Source of the DNA: Calliopum simillimum
Lineage: Eukaryota; Arthropoda; Insecta; Diptera; Lauxaniidae
NCBI GenBank assembly: GCA_951812925.1
Contig: OX638370.1
Coordinates: 123,642,897 to 123,706,896 of the forward strand
Length of the DNA: 64,000 bases
Direction: 5' to 3'
Part shown: piece after piece, positions 10,907 through 20,972 of the stretch
Numbering within the stretch: position 1 is the stretch's first letter
Layout: every line of letters starts with the position of its first letter
Translations under genes and position numbers: made by a program
The notes under the pieces: model-generated
What the model saw: the letters and a program-made list of their open reading frames with translations, nothing else
Databases searched by the model: none
What the model was told of the DNA's origin: nothing

Positions 10907-13595
10907 AAACTTGTTCGTCCCGAACAAGAGATTCACTGTTGCCTCCATATGGCGTTAGCCTTTCAATGTGTACCACTTTTAATTTACCTTTGTTACCGGG
11001 GTATTTTTGGATTCGATCCACAACATCGTTTATCCTTGTGACGATCCGGTAAGGTCCCTCCCAGTGAGTCTGTAATTTAGGGGACAAGCCTCGTTTTCGT
11101 TGTGGGTTGTGTAGCAGCACTAATTGACCTTCTTTGAACCCTTCAGTATTTGCTCGCAGATCATATCGAGCTTTCATCTTGTCGCTAGCCAATTGAGTAC
11201 GTCTCCTGATAAGCTCGTGTATATCAGCCAGTTCTTCTCTTTTTCGCGACATGTAATCGTCAGCATGGGTCGTTTCTGAGACAACGCTTACTCCGTACTT
11301 TAAATCTGCTGGAAGCCTTAAGTCCGTACCAAAAATGGCTTTTGCTGGCGTGACTGTAGTGGTATCGTGTATCGACGAACGATAAGCCATTAGAAACATT
11401 GGTAGACGCTCATCCCAATCTTTTTGTCCTTTGTCGACAACCTTTTTTAGATGCTCCTCTAGAGTACGGTTGAACCTTTCGACCATGCCATCGGACTGAG
11501 GATGCAATGCTGTGGTACGTGTCTTCTGTATTTCAAGCAAGCCACAAACCTCTTTAAAAAGTGCCAACTCAAAATTTCGTCCTTGGTCGGAATGCAACTC
11601 AAGTGGAGCTCCATATCGACAAATCCAATTTTTGATGAAAATGTCTGCCACTGTTTTTGCTTCTTGATTGGGAATGGGATATACTTCTGGCCACTTACTG
11701 AAGTAATCAATTACCACAAGGATGTATTTATTTCCTGCATTGCCGATTGGAAAAGGTCCAGCTATATCCATGGCTATCCTCTCAAAGGAAGCTCCAACGT
11801 TATACTGATGCATTTTCCCGCGAGTTCGTCGCCTTGGTCCTTTAGCAATTGCGCATTGGTCACAACGGCGGATCCAGTCAGCAACTGTTTCTTGGCATCC
11901 TACCCAGTAAAACCGATTCTTTATTTTCTCTGTGGTTTTTGTTATACCCAGATGTCCACCACTCGATCCATTGTGATAATCCTCGATTATTTCCTTAAAT
12001 TTTGCCTTTGGAATAACCAGCAGTTTTGAGCGAATTTTACCATCCTCGCTTTCCCAGATTCGATATAGGCAACCATCATGCAACTCCAAACTTTGCCATT
12101 GCGCCCAGTAAGCTTTACATATTTGGCTTTCACTTGAGATTTCTTGCCACGCCGGTTTCCTACCCAGCTCCTTATACTTAATTATTGTTGCCAAATCTGT
12201 ATCACTGCGCTGGTCCCGTTGTATCTCCTCATTTGTCCACTTTTCTTCAGGCAAAACGTTCAAAAGGCGCACATCAATCGTTCCAGCTTTATTTTCCGTT
12301 CTTGAACAATGGCCGCATTCAATTTTACATGGACGACGGGAAAGTGCATCTGCATTTCCATGCTGGCTTCCTTTGCGATGTTCTATGGTGAAATCATAGC
12401 TCTGCAAGCGTTCTATCCATCGTGCGATTTGGCCTTCAGGATCTTTGAATTGAAGTAGCCACCTTAATGCCGCATGGTCTGTCCTCAGGAGAAAGTGCTG
12501 TCCATACAAGTACTTATGGAAGTGTTTTACGCATTCCATTACTGCCAGTAACTCTCTCCGAGTTACGCAATAATTCCTCTCAGGTTTCGACAAAATTTTG
12601 CTGAAATATGCGACGACTTTTTCTTGTCCATTGACGACTTGGGACAAAACTCCTCCAATACCATAGCCACTCGCATCGGTGTCCAATATAAATTTTTCAC
12701 CTGGCATTGGATACGCGAGTACTGGTGCTGTAGACAATAATTCTTTCAGCTTTTGGAATGCAGCTTCCTGTGTGCTACTCCATTCAAATTTCCGATTTTT
12801 CTGTGTCAGCTCATGTAGACTGCCTGCGACGTTTGCGAAACCTGGGCATAGGCCCAGGAAACTTCGCAACTCATGAAGATTAGATGGTCGTGGCCAATTT
12901 TTGACAGCTTTTATTTTATCCTCATCTGTGTGTATTCCTTCTGACGTTACCTTGTGTCCCAGATATTTGACTTCACGCTGAAAAAGTGAGCACTTTTTCG
13001 CACTTAATTTTAGTCCAGCTGCCTCCAAGCGCTCAAATACTTCCTCCAGATTTTTCAAGTGGTCATCAAAATCTTTTCCCATGATGATTATGTCATCAAG
13101 ATACACTAAACAAGTCCTCCAATGTAGTCCTTTGAGAACTCGTTCCATTAACCGCTCGAACGTAGCTGGAGCGTTACAAAGACCAAATGGCATAACGTTA
13201 AACTGCCATAGACCATTCCCAACACTGAATGCAGTTTTCTCCTTGTCTTTGTCATCTATTTCCACCTGCCAATATCCACTTTGTAAGTCCAGGGTGGAAA
13301 ACCATGTTGCTCCAGATAACGTATCCAGTGTATCATCGATTCTGGGTAACGGGTAGCTGTCTTTTTTGGTGACATCATTCAATTTCCTGTAATCCACACA
13401 GAATCGCATGCTTCCGTCCTTTTTCTTGACAAGTACGACCGGTGAACTCCACGGGCTTTCTGATGGTGTAATGACATTCTCTTGTGCCATTTCTTCTATA
13501 AGGCCCGTCACTTCTTCTCTCTTAGCGAGTGCTAGCCTCCTTGGAGGTTGACGAATTGGCTGAAAATTACCTGTATCAATGCGATGTTTAACCAC
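10905..13595 (-). CDS. Gypsy pol: reverse transcriptase, RNase H, integrase
   Basis: 896-residue open frame. The reverse transcriptase covers about residues 40-215, with FCVDYRKLN near 65 and the catalytic YLDD at 165-168. RNase H follows, with DTDASG at 305-310 and catalytic-type acidic residues near 349, 373 and 416. The integrase has an HHCC zinc-binding set (H541, H548, C578, C581) and a D610-D670-E706 triad. It ends in a GPY-like module (EGPY). The YYRRF motif normally found after FLGLC is absent (FLGLC runs straight into PGFA), suggesting a short in-frame deletion. The frame is the same as the protease frame upstream and is separated from it only by the TGA at 13602-13604. The start given is the first ATG after that stop and is probably not the native start. 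Confidence 0.92.
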   Translation of the reverse strand: MVKHRIDTGNFQPIRQPPRRLALAKREEVTGLIEEMAQENVITPSESPWSSPVVLVKKKDGSMRFCVDYRKLNDVTKKDSYPLPRIDDTLDTLSGATWFSTLDLQSGYWQVEIDDKDKEKTAFSVGNGLWQFNVMPFGLCNAPATFERLMERVLKGLHWRTCLVYLDDIIIMGKDFDDHLKNLEEVFERLEAAGLKLSAKKCSLFQREVKYLGHKVTSEGIHTDEDKIKAVKNWPRPSNLHELRSFLGLCPGFANVAGSLHELTQKNRKFEWSSTQEAAFQKLKELLSTAPVLAYPMPGEKFILDTDASGYGIGGVLSQVVNGQEKVVAYFSKILSKPERNYCVTRRELLAVMECVKHFHKYLYGQHFLLRTDHAALRWLLQFKDPEGQIARWIERLQSYDFTIEHRKGSQHGNADALSRRPCKIECGHCSRTENKAGTIDVRLLNVLPEEKWTNEEIQRDQRSDTDLATIIKYKELGRKPAWQEISSESQICKAYWAQWQSLELHDGCLYRIWESEDGKIRSKLLVIPKAKFKEIIEDYHNGSSGGHLGITKTTEKIKNRFYWVGCQETVADWIRRCDQCAIAKGPRRRTRGKMHQYNVGASFERIAMDIAGPFPIGNAGNKYILVVIDYFSKWPEVYPIPNQEAKTVADIFIKNWICRYGAPLELHSDQGRNFELALFKEVCGLLEIQKTRTTALHPQSDGMVERFNRTLEEHLKKVVDKGQKDWDERLPMFLMAYRSSIHDTTTVTPAKAIFGTDLRLPADLKYGVSVVSETTHADDYMSRKREELADIHELIRRRTQLASDKMKARYDLRANTEGFKEGQLVLLHNPQRKRGLSPKLQTHWEGPYRIVTRINDVVDRIQKYPGNKGKLKVVHIERLTPYGGNSESLVRDEQV

Positions 13596-13601
13596 TGATG
13601 T

Positions 13602-14525
13602 TCAGCCATTATTTTCTCCTTTCGACGCAAATATCCGCCAATGCTTTTGCAGAAACTTTTTTGCTTTATTTTTGTTCTGGGCAGACAAATCCTCCGTCCA
13701 TTCTTTCGTCAATACTTCCAAGGCCGATGTTTTTGTTAAAGTTGCACATTTTGTGTCCTGCTGGTTACTTTCACAATTTATAACAGCCGTAACTTTCTCA
13801 CAATGCTCTATTAGTTCACCTTTTTGCATCCATTTCGGCTGATTTGTTGGATTCAAAATTCGTACCGGTATTTTGTTGTCCACTCTTAGTTTTACTAGGG
13901 TCTTTCCAATAATCAGGTCTTTCTTTACGTTTTTCTTATCTGCTTCCACTAACCACAGATGGCTTGTCCCACAGTCTTCACTTGTTGTAGCCCAAATAAT
14001 TTCTTCGGTGTTGGGTTCAATTCGACAGCGCTCACTTATGTAGACTCTGGCGATTTTTAAATTTTGTCCACAGCCGATTTCCAAAGGCAACTCTACATTG
14101 GCATACCTTAGCGTCTTTTTCTTAAGGTCCAAAGTGAACCCGTGTCGAATCATGAAGTCCACGCCAATGATAACCTCATCGGTGATATTTGCAACAATAA
14201 AATCATGGTCCACATTTTTGTTGCCGATAAGAATACTCGCTGTAACTTTTCCTACTATTTGCGCAATTTCTCCTGTCGCTGTTCTCAATTGGATCCCATT
14301 TAACGGCGTAACTCGTCGTCTCTCAAATAAATCACTTCTCACAATTGAATGCGATGCGCCCGTATCCAAAGTCAGCTCACATGTTCTTTCATTGATTTTT
14401 CCAACGATGGTAAGGCTATTGGAATTCCGGCAGAGCTGCGAAACTAAGACTATGGGGCAATCATAAGTGGGAGTCAGCTCACGCCCCGCTGTACTGACTC
14501 TCTTTAGTTTTACGACTGCTCTTCG
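13602..14525 (-). CDS. Gypsy protease and linker, upstream part of pro-pol
   Basis: The frame opens after a stop near 14526 and carries LDTGAS near 14350, the aspartic protease active site, followed by IIGVDFM. It ends at TGA 13602-13604. The following codons continue the same protein family in the same frame, so this stop breaks pro-pol; a C-to-T change would explain it. Relative to the end of the gag frame this frame is shifted by -1, as expected if pro-pol is made by ribosomal frameshifting. I could not identify a slippery site. There is no ATG near the frame opening. Confidence 0.85.
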   Translation of the reverse strand, partial: RRAVVKLKRVSTAGRELTPTYDCPIVLVSQLCRNSNSLTIVGKINERTCELTLDTGASHSIVRSDLFERRRVTPLNGIQLRTATGEIAQIVGKVTASILIGNKNVDHDFIVANITDEVIIGVDFMIRHGFTLDLKKKTLRYANVELPLEIGCGQNLKIARVYISERCRIEPNTEEIIWATTSEDCGTSHLWLVEADKKNVKKDLIIGKTLVKLRVDNKIPVRILNPTNQPKWMQKGELIEHCEKVTAVINCESNQQDTKCATLTKTSALEVLTKEWTEDLSAQNKNKAKKFLQKHWRIFASKGENNG

Positions 14526-14566
14526 TTACCATTTTCGCCATCGTACACCCTATTTTCAATTTTTCT

Positions 14567-15906
14567 TCATGGTGAACGTGATGCAGCTCGTTTGCGACGT
14601 GATCGGCAGTCTCGTGCCATGTGTCCCTGCTTACCGCAATTATAGCACTTTCCGCTGAAGCTACTGCTGGCAAACGATAAATTTTTATTTTCAGCCTCCA
14701 CCTCCATCCGACGAGTTTTCAATGTTGGGCGGCATGTCAATGCAATCGTCTCTTGAGTGAGGGCAACCGTTACTGTTTCATTAAATGTTGCCTTCGGGCT
14801 CCTCATTGTCTCGCGTTTTGTCTCAGAGTCCCGTATGCCGTCAATAAACGCCTCTATTTTGAATTTTTCAGCCACGACACTTAACTCGTCAGAATAGGAA
14901 CGGTGTGCCAATCGTTCAATATCCGCAGCATACTCCTGCAAGGACTCACCAGATTTCTGGATACGACTTTTCAACTTTAGTCTGTGAATCTGTTTCATGT
15001 GGTCACTGCCATATTTTCGCTGTAATGCATCCATCACCGCCTTGTAATTTTTCTGCTCCGCCACTGGAACCGTTTGCAATACTTCTGCAGCTGCGCCTTT
15101 TAAAGCGACGATAAGCGCTGCTGCTGCGCTATCGTTATCCCAAAGGTTATGAGTGGATGTTGTCTCGAATTGGAGCTTGAAAACACTGAATGCGTTGTTC
15201 CATCGTATGTGGGTGCCTTAAGCCTCACTCCGCTGGTTTCTATAATAACTTGAGTTGCTGGTTCGCTTATTTCCAACTGTTGAATCCTTTTATTAACATT
15301 TTCAAGATTATTTTCAACTCTTTCCTTGAAGGATTCAGCATCATCTCGCAACTCAGTCACTTTTGCTTCGAGGCCCTTTACTATTTTTTCAACATCCGTA
15401 CGAACAGCCTCCATATTTTGATTCAATGTGAGCATCTGCGCCGCGTTCTGACTTAACCTCTGGTCAATCTGCAGCGCATTTTGATTTATGCTCTGATCAA
15501 TTTCTTCCCGAACCGCCTGGATATTTTTATTCGTCTGCAGCGCGTTCTGACTTAAACTCTGATCAATTTCTTCCCGAACCGCCTGGATATTTTTATTCAT
15601 CTGCAGCGCGTTCTGACTTGTTTCTTCCCGTACCGCCTGGATATTTTTATTCATCTGCGTCATCGCCATTAACATTTGCTCGAACTTTGACATATCCACA
15701 ACTTCACTACTTGCCGCTAATCCAGAAGCTTCCTCTACTTTCGATGTCTCTTCTGCAAAGTCAAACTCATCAATATTCACACCATCTTCTTCAAAAGCAC
15801 TCCGCAATCGCTGCTGCAGTTCCACCTTTCTGCCAGCCGTTTGTAAATTCCGCTTTTCCAACTCGCTTTTAAGTTGGCCAATGATTAGATCTTCAAACTT
15901 AACCAT
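14567..15906 (-). pseudogene. Gypsy gag, frameshifted
   Basis: The first part (15906 to about 15200) begins MVKFEDLIIGQLKSELEKRN, a SAP-like helix-extended-helix opening. It is followed by three or four imperfect copies of a coiled-coil-like segment (QMNKNIQAVREE). The second part (to 14567) is in another frame and holds a typical retroelement capsid region and a CX2CX4HX4C zinc knuckle (CYNCGKQGHMARDC), near the C-terminus. The two parts overlap in content near 15185-15215, where a small deletion appears to have shifted the frame. The knuckle binds the genomic RNA in this family. As it stands the protein would end about 100 bases after the break. Confidence 0.85.
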
Positions 15907-15960
15907 TTTATTATTATTTTTTTATTTTTTTTATTATTGATTGCAAATTCTTTTTACACA

Positions 15961-15978
15961 ATCCCACTTCTGACACCA
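15961..15978 (-). other. Primer binding site, tRNA-Leu type
   Basis: The minus strand reads TGGTGTCAGAAGTGGGAT two bases after the 5' LTR. It is complementary to the 3' end of a typical animal tRNA-Leu (ends ...CCACTTCTGACA plus CCA). Confidence 0.85.
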
Positions 15979-15980
15979 AT

Positions 15981-16458
15981 TGTTACGAAATTTCCTGTCA
16001 CTTATGACGATAATTTCAATCTCTTACTGTTTTCTGAGTTCTATCACTGGATTGTGTAGCAATCAAAAACACACACTTTATTTAGTTATAAAATGGTTTA
16101 TTTAAATCACAAATGTTTATTTTCACACGGTACAATTGTTTACTTCACTATTTGTTACATTCAAAATCTAATATTACAATTAGCACTTTATTTACTTTCA
16201 CTGGCACTGTGTGTACAACTCTTTCACTTTATTGCTTAAAATCAACTGTGTTGCAACTCTCATGAACAGCTCCTTTTATACCCAAATGAACGTTCTAGAA
16301 TTGCATTAGCGAAACATCTGGCAACATCTCGTTGATTCTTTCGGCTAATAGTTTCCTGACAAAACTTGGCATCACTGTCAAGTACTCTTGTGACGTCACT
16401 GGTTCTATTCTCGAAATGTCGCGAAGTTTCTTTTCAAGTGTTGTTATTTTTCGTCACA
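15981..16458 (-). repeat. 5' LTR of the Gypsy element
   Basis: 478 bp, paired with 10416-10893. By eye the differences are single bases at five places (for example ttcgatc/ttctatc and tcatttt/tcacttt). Confidence 0.92.
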
Positions 16459-16741
16459 ATAACAAAACAAACTTCCAAATGGTGAAATAAGAGTGATTTC
16501 GAAACAAAAGGTCTTATTTCCAAACGTTTCAGAACAAAAGGGCTTATTTCCAAATGTTTTTTACTTTTTGCAATTACTACAAATATGTTACAACAAAAAT
16601 GTTTAGGGGATTAGAATCTTTGGTCAACTCGCTATAACCCTGGAGACATTAAAAAAAATAAGTTATTGTAAACAGCCCATAAAAGTTTTTTCTCATTACT
16701 GAAAATTTGGTTTTACGCCCTTTTGAAAAATTACTCCTCAC

Positions 16742-19557
16742 TTGATAACATAAAAACTTAATTTTAGATAAGTAAAAGCATACAAAATTAAGTTGTTTTA
16801 ATCATACAAAGTACTTCGTTATTAATTTTTTTTATCATGTACCCACTACATTTAATTGGCTGGGCTTAAATGTGTGTATTATTTAACTGTCAAATTGGGC
16901 ACGCGTTGTCGTTCGATTTCGAAATATTAATATGATTATAATGTACAATATGAATGTTATATTAATACAAATCACTTCATTCTAATGAGCAACAAGCCAA
17001 GAGTTTTTTTTTAAGTTTAAATTAACTTCTTGGAAATAAAATAATTTAGCCTTACGTCATTTAATAGAAATTCGGATTAAATTGCAATATGTGGCATAGC
17101 CTTGAATTAGGTCTTTAATATTAAATAGACAAGCAAAAAAATTACTGGACTTTAAGGTCGTTCGAAAACTGAATTGACTAAAACAGTAAGGTAACATTTA
17201 CTTCAGTGGGGAATTGTCAGTATTTTGACTTGAAATTCTGGTAAAATTTATTAAAAATAAAGTAGTAACTACGTACTGTTTTTTAACTCCGTGTACTTTG
17301 TTTGGATATATACCGAAATGCCAAAAATTGACACTTAAAAAAAAAAAATAATAAAATTCAAGATCTTAGATATATTTTACTGCAATTATTGAAAAAAGGG
17401 ACTTAGAATAAGTGCGCGTACATTTCGCTGAAGTACAAATAATAAGGCAGTGAGAGTTGTGAGAAATTTTTCGCAGAGCTTGTAGGAAAGCGGAGGTAAC
17501 AAATTCGTTGAGTTTGTGGGCAAGTGGAGGGAAACTGTTAATTCCCTTCGCTTGTGATTCAAACGACTCAAATTTTTTTCTATTAAGTACTTGGAATGTG
17601 CTGAGCAAAAAAAGTAAAACAACATTTTTTTTTCTGTATTTGTAAAAAAAAAATGTTTGTAGGTATGACTTCACTTCAACTGATCTGTGGACAGAAGTAG
17701 TCCACACTAGTTGGGTTTGGCCACTGAAATGGCACCTGAAGGACCCCGCCTTAAGCTTATAACATACTTCTTTGAACGAAGTATGGACCAAAAACGATAA
17801 GAATTTATTATCCCAGTGATAAACAAAAGAATGTGGTCAATTAACATGCCTCTGCAACATACACAAGGATTTTGGCATTGCGAGACAAATCTAAATAAAT
17901 ACTTTAACAAAACTCGAAGCAATACGGTACGTTTAAACCAAATACTTATGTAGATAAATGTGAGTCGCAAAAATAAAAAAATATTTAAGCAGCAAAGCGA
18001 TAGTATGTTACTATTTAAGAAAGTTATAATTTCCAAGAAAGATTCAATCAATTCTTTTTTGAATTTATGGCTCCTTAAAACCTAGCTTTTTACCAGTACT
18101 ATATTCCCATACAAAAAAATTAATGAGTTATTGACGCAAATAAATTATTTACAATATTTGTGTTGTTGCAATATAAATACAATTATGTGTACATACTCGC
18201 ACTATGTATATATGTATATAAAGGTGGAAGCATTGACTGTCAATTTGATAAGAAAACTGTTGATAAAAGCATTTGTTGATTCAACGTCTATTAAGTGTCT
18301 GATTAAGAAGTTATAGTTAGGTTATACATTTGTTTTATACAAAGAAGACAATATTTATTGGTTATATCGTTAAAAATTTTGTTACATAACCTTCAAGACA
18401 TACTATATTTGATGGAAAATTTGAAACTTTGTGACTTGTAAGAATAACAGTGAACAACGGATGAACTCAAAACTAGTAAGGATTTTATACTTTCATTTTA
18501 AGGAAAGATTTAAAAATCAAATGTAATATACTTTTTCATTTGAATTTAGTTAAAGTCATTGAAATTTCTTTACGTTTTTTTCGTTGCAATTACATAATAT
18601 GAGTAACATAATTTATTTTGTGATAGAACAATGTTAAATCAATGTTTCAAAAACATTCGTTTTTTGATCGCGGGATCCCGAAACTGCGTTTAAAAATCCC
18701 GAAAATCCCGGGATCAAAAATTATTGACATCCCTAATGTAGATACACGACCGTACGTGAATACTAGACTATATTCTAAGTTATTGTGAATACTCCAAATG
18801 TCACTAATGGAAAATTGATTGCGTCAATTATTATTCTTTACTAGTGACTTGTGACTCATAATTTTAATTTCCATAGTTGAGAAACTAATTAAAATCACAT
18901 ATTACAACCATAATTTTAAAGAGACCTGTAGGTCGTTAAAATTTAAACAATAATACAATTAAAAAAGGTCAATAAAACTAACTACATAAGAGATGCCGGT
19001 TAAAGATTGTCTCTTTTACAACATGTACGACTACATTTTCTAAAAAGTGACATATTAAACAATAAAAGTCATATAGTACAATGTAATTGAGCAATTCACA
19101 AATTGTAGTTAAATTTTGAAAATTTTGACAATATAAATCCAGATCCCATATTTTTGATTGTTAAAATTTTCTTAGCTGCATAACAACTTGACTTTAGGAT
19201 CTAGTGAATTGGCCAAATATGTGAGGTATTGCCTATCATATATGCCGTATATTGAAAGCGGGTGAACTTAAATTGCCGAAAATGTATCACTATATTTATA
19301 GCGGCATGCTACGTTAAACCCTACTTTGCACTACGACATATCCAAGTTAAGGGTCAGCTTAACCGTGGTGCCAAACATTTTTTTTAAGTTGCTTCAAATA
19401 ATGGATATTTTAATCAAAATAATATTAAAGCTAAAACGAGCTAACTTTTTCTCAAGTCAAACATGCAAAATCACACAGCTTCCAAACTATGAACTTATGT
19501 CTTAAGTTTCATGAGCTGGAAGTATGAGTTTAATTTAAGTCTTTTTTAGTTTTCGAG
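16742..19557. other. Intron sequence with repeat fragments only
   Basis: No exon found. About 17505-17535 (gtttgtgggcaagtggaggg) resembles the small inverted-repeat element at 30030-30165. About 18660-18735 contains cgggatcccg and aaaatcccgggatc blocks, like the end of a hAT-type element. The rest is unassigned. Confidence 0.4.
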
Positions 19558-19615
19558 TTATTGACTATTAAATCTCCCACGAATAACCCGTTTTTTTTTT
19601 TTTTTTTCAACATAC

Positions 19616-19929
19616 ACAAAAAGACATAACATCAGTGCCCAGCAATGAGTGCGACCACTGGGCTGATGCTTAACGGTCGTCAGTACTTCAGCATGACAGG
19701 ATGGACATGTTATGCGGCATGGTCCATGCGCTATGGGTACCACCGTTGTAGGTCGTGTAGTTTGAATGATGACGGTCGCGTGTTGTGTTGGTGGCATTGG
19801 TGGATACAGCGATGGTTGTGGTGGATTATGTTGTCCATGGGGTGGTGGCTGATAGTATGAAGCTGGTGTATAGCTTTGAGGCTGTTCAGTATATGGTGGT
19901 GGCTGTATGGGTGCCTTGCTGGAATCCAT
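19616..19929 (-). CDS. LITAF-domain protein, first coding exon D
   Basis: ATG at 19929 opens a 104-residue exon ending in a phase-2 donor (exon ...TTTGT then GTATGT). The N-terminus is Pro/Gln/Tyr-rich with PPPY at residues 10-13, the kind of motif WW-domain ubiquitin ligases bind in LITAF proteins. The LITAF zinc half-site CPSC is at 75-78, followed by TTVKHQPSGRTHCWALMLCLF, the start of the hydrophobic segment. Joined to the exon at 8062-8164 it gives a protein of about 138 residues, the usual LITAF size. It is the closest first exon to that 3' exon and therefore its most likely partner. The donor two bases earlier (GTGTAT) would break the phase. Confidence 0.87.
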
Positions 19930-20018
19930 TTTATGAAGTTTATTTTTTTTTTAGAACTTCTTTGTTGGAGTTATAATTGTTTTGCAATGCACCCGCGCAC
20001 TTTGTTTACGCGCGTATT

Positions 20019-20050
20019 AGCACGAGAGAACTAAATTGAGAAATGAATTC
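20019..20050 (-). promoter_or_regulatory. Core-promoter-like block of first exon D
   Basis: The block agcacgagagaactaaattg and the following aatgaattc lie about 90 bp upstream of ATG 19929. They match gacacgagtaaactaaatg and its aatgaattc at 24891-24925, the same distance upstream of exon C. On the minus strand the shared core reads TTTAGTT, close to an insect initiator. Transcription start is inferred. Confidence 0.5.
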
Positions 20051-20094
20051 AAGCATATGAAGTGTTGATTAACCAGGTCTTAATCTTATCTTTC

Positions 20095-20100
20095 AGATTG
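20095..20100 (-). promoter_or_regulatory. GATA site upstream of exon D
   Basis: GATAAG on the minus strand, about 50 bp upstream of the core-promoter-like block. A single short motif is weak evidence alone; it is listed because exon C has a GATAAG cluster upstream as well. Confidence 0.3.
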
Positions 20101-20458
20101 CAATCGAAGTGCAAACACAGTGCGGTTTGGGGGATTGCTAGTACTTTTTTTGTGGTATAAGTAGCATCGATTAGATTAGATTAGTTTTATTTAAGGGGAT
20201 TTTATAAAAAAAAAAATTGTTGATAGCAAATTCCGCTTTTGGTAAAATACCAACTTTTATTTTGTTATATGTATGAAGCCCAATTCTGTTACATCTGGGA
20301 TATTATTATGAAATATTTTACTTTTAGCTTATTAAATGTTTGCAATGAATCATCCACATGGTTTATTGTTTTGAAAATACATTTAGGGTTATAAAAAGCT
20401 CGAATGACTAATCTTCTGATATGGAACGGAAATTGTGCGATATACATATTTGTATTAA

Positions 20459-20528
20459 CCCTTTCGACCCGGCTGGGACAATATATCCCAATTTACATAT
20501 ATATATTGTCCCAACCGGGTCGAAAGGG
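20459..20528. mobile_element. piggyBac-like mini-MITE flanked by TTAA
   Basis: A 70-bp element with ends CCCTTTCGACCCGGCTGGGA and the inverted tcccaaccgggtcgaaaggg, flanked on both sides by TTAA (20455-20458, 20529-20532). A TTAA duplication and CCC ends are characteristic of the piggyBac superfamily. A 318-bp relative lies at 54984-55301. Confidence 0.78.
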
Positions 20529-20610
20529 TTAAGTTTATATAAAGCATATGAAGGAAAACTCGCCAAGTGTAACAGTTGAAAAAATTTGATGTGACAGAGA
20601 TTTAGATATC

Positions 20611-20842
20611 TGTGGCAAGAAGAAAAAACTGCTTAAGTCGACTTAAGGAAAATAGGTTTGAGCTCCATTTTCCATTAGTTTCACTTGCAATTTTACCTCC
20701 GTTTTTGAGCGTTTTGTTAGAGCTTATTTAGATCTTAATAATGTCCAAAGAAAGAGAGTGATGTTATCCAGAACTATTAAAAGATTGAGCTCAAACATAT
20801 TTTGCTTAAGTCGACTTAAGCAGTTTTTCCTTCCTGCCGCAG
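20611..20842. mobile_element. MITE with CTGTGGCAAGAAG ends and TTAAGTCGACTTAAG palindromes
   Basis: The outer ends CTGTGGCAAGAAG and cttcctgccgcag are inverted. Just inside each end lies the same short palindrome, cttaagtcgacttaag. ATAT flanks both sides (20607-20610 and 20843-20846). Non-coding. Confidence 0.65.
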
Positions 20843-20972
20843 ATATATTACATTTTTTATCAGCAACACCTCTTGGGTCGATTTATCTGTCTGTGAAAAT
20901 AAGATTCATTTGAAGACCAAGCAAGAAAAATGGGATAAATCGGTCAACGGACACCGTGGTCTACCGCATATG

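Larger units (their letters stand above)
10416..16458 (-). mobile_element. Ty3/Gypsy LTR retrotransposon, young but broken
   Basis: Complete LTR-to-LTR element on the minus strand. The two 478-bp LTRs differ at about five positions by eye, near 1 percent, so insertion is recent. It has a tRNA-Leu-type primer binding site, a gag with a zinc knuckle, then protease, reverse transcriptase, RNase H and integrase in that order; this is the Ty3/Gypsy arrangement. There is no env-like frame between the integrase end and the 3' LTR. Flanks read atat and ataa, an imperfect 4-bp duplication. Gag has a frameshift near 15200, and the pro-pol frame has one in-frame TGA at 13602-13604. The TGT...ACA ends and the leucine primer recall the Mdg3/Micropia group, but I cannot fix the clade without alignment. 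It sits inside a MITE-like element in a LITAF intron. Confidence 0.93.
10107..16740. mobile_element. TGAGGAGT-type DNA element split by a Gypsy insertion
   Basis: The left end TGAGGAGTGATTTTTCAAAA (then gggcgtaaaacca) is inverted at the right end as ttttgaaaaattactcctca. About 308 bp on the left and 282 bp on the right remain outside the Gypsy element at 10416-16458, so the original element was about 0.6 kb. Inner motifs of the type cttatttccaaa recur several times on the right. No transposase. The termini resemble those of 5914-6479. Confidence 0.75.

Noticed and set aside
11502..14673. Plus-strand and alternate-frame open frames across the Gypsy element
   Set aside because: Shadows of the coding gag and pol frames on the minus strand.
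10412..16462. A clean target duplication for the Gypsy element
   Set aside because: Flanks are atat and ataa, one mismatch, so it is reported as imperfect.
17366..18051. Minus-strand frames of 79-141 codons
   Set aside because: Leu/Phe/Lys-rich AT-driven frames overlapping a repeat fragment; no splice signals or motifs.
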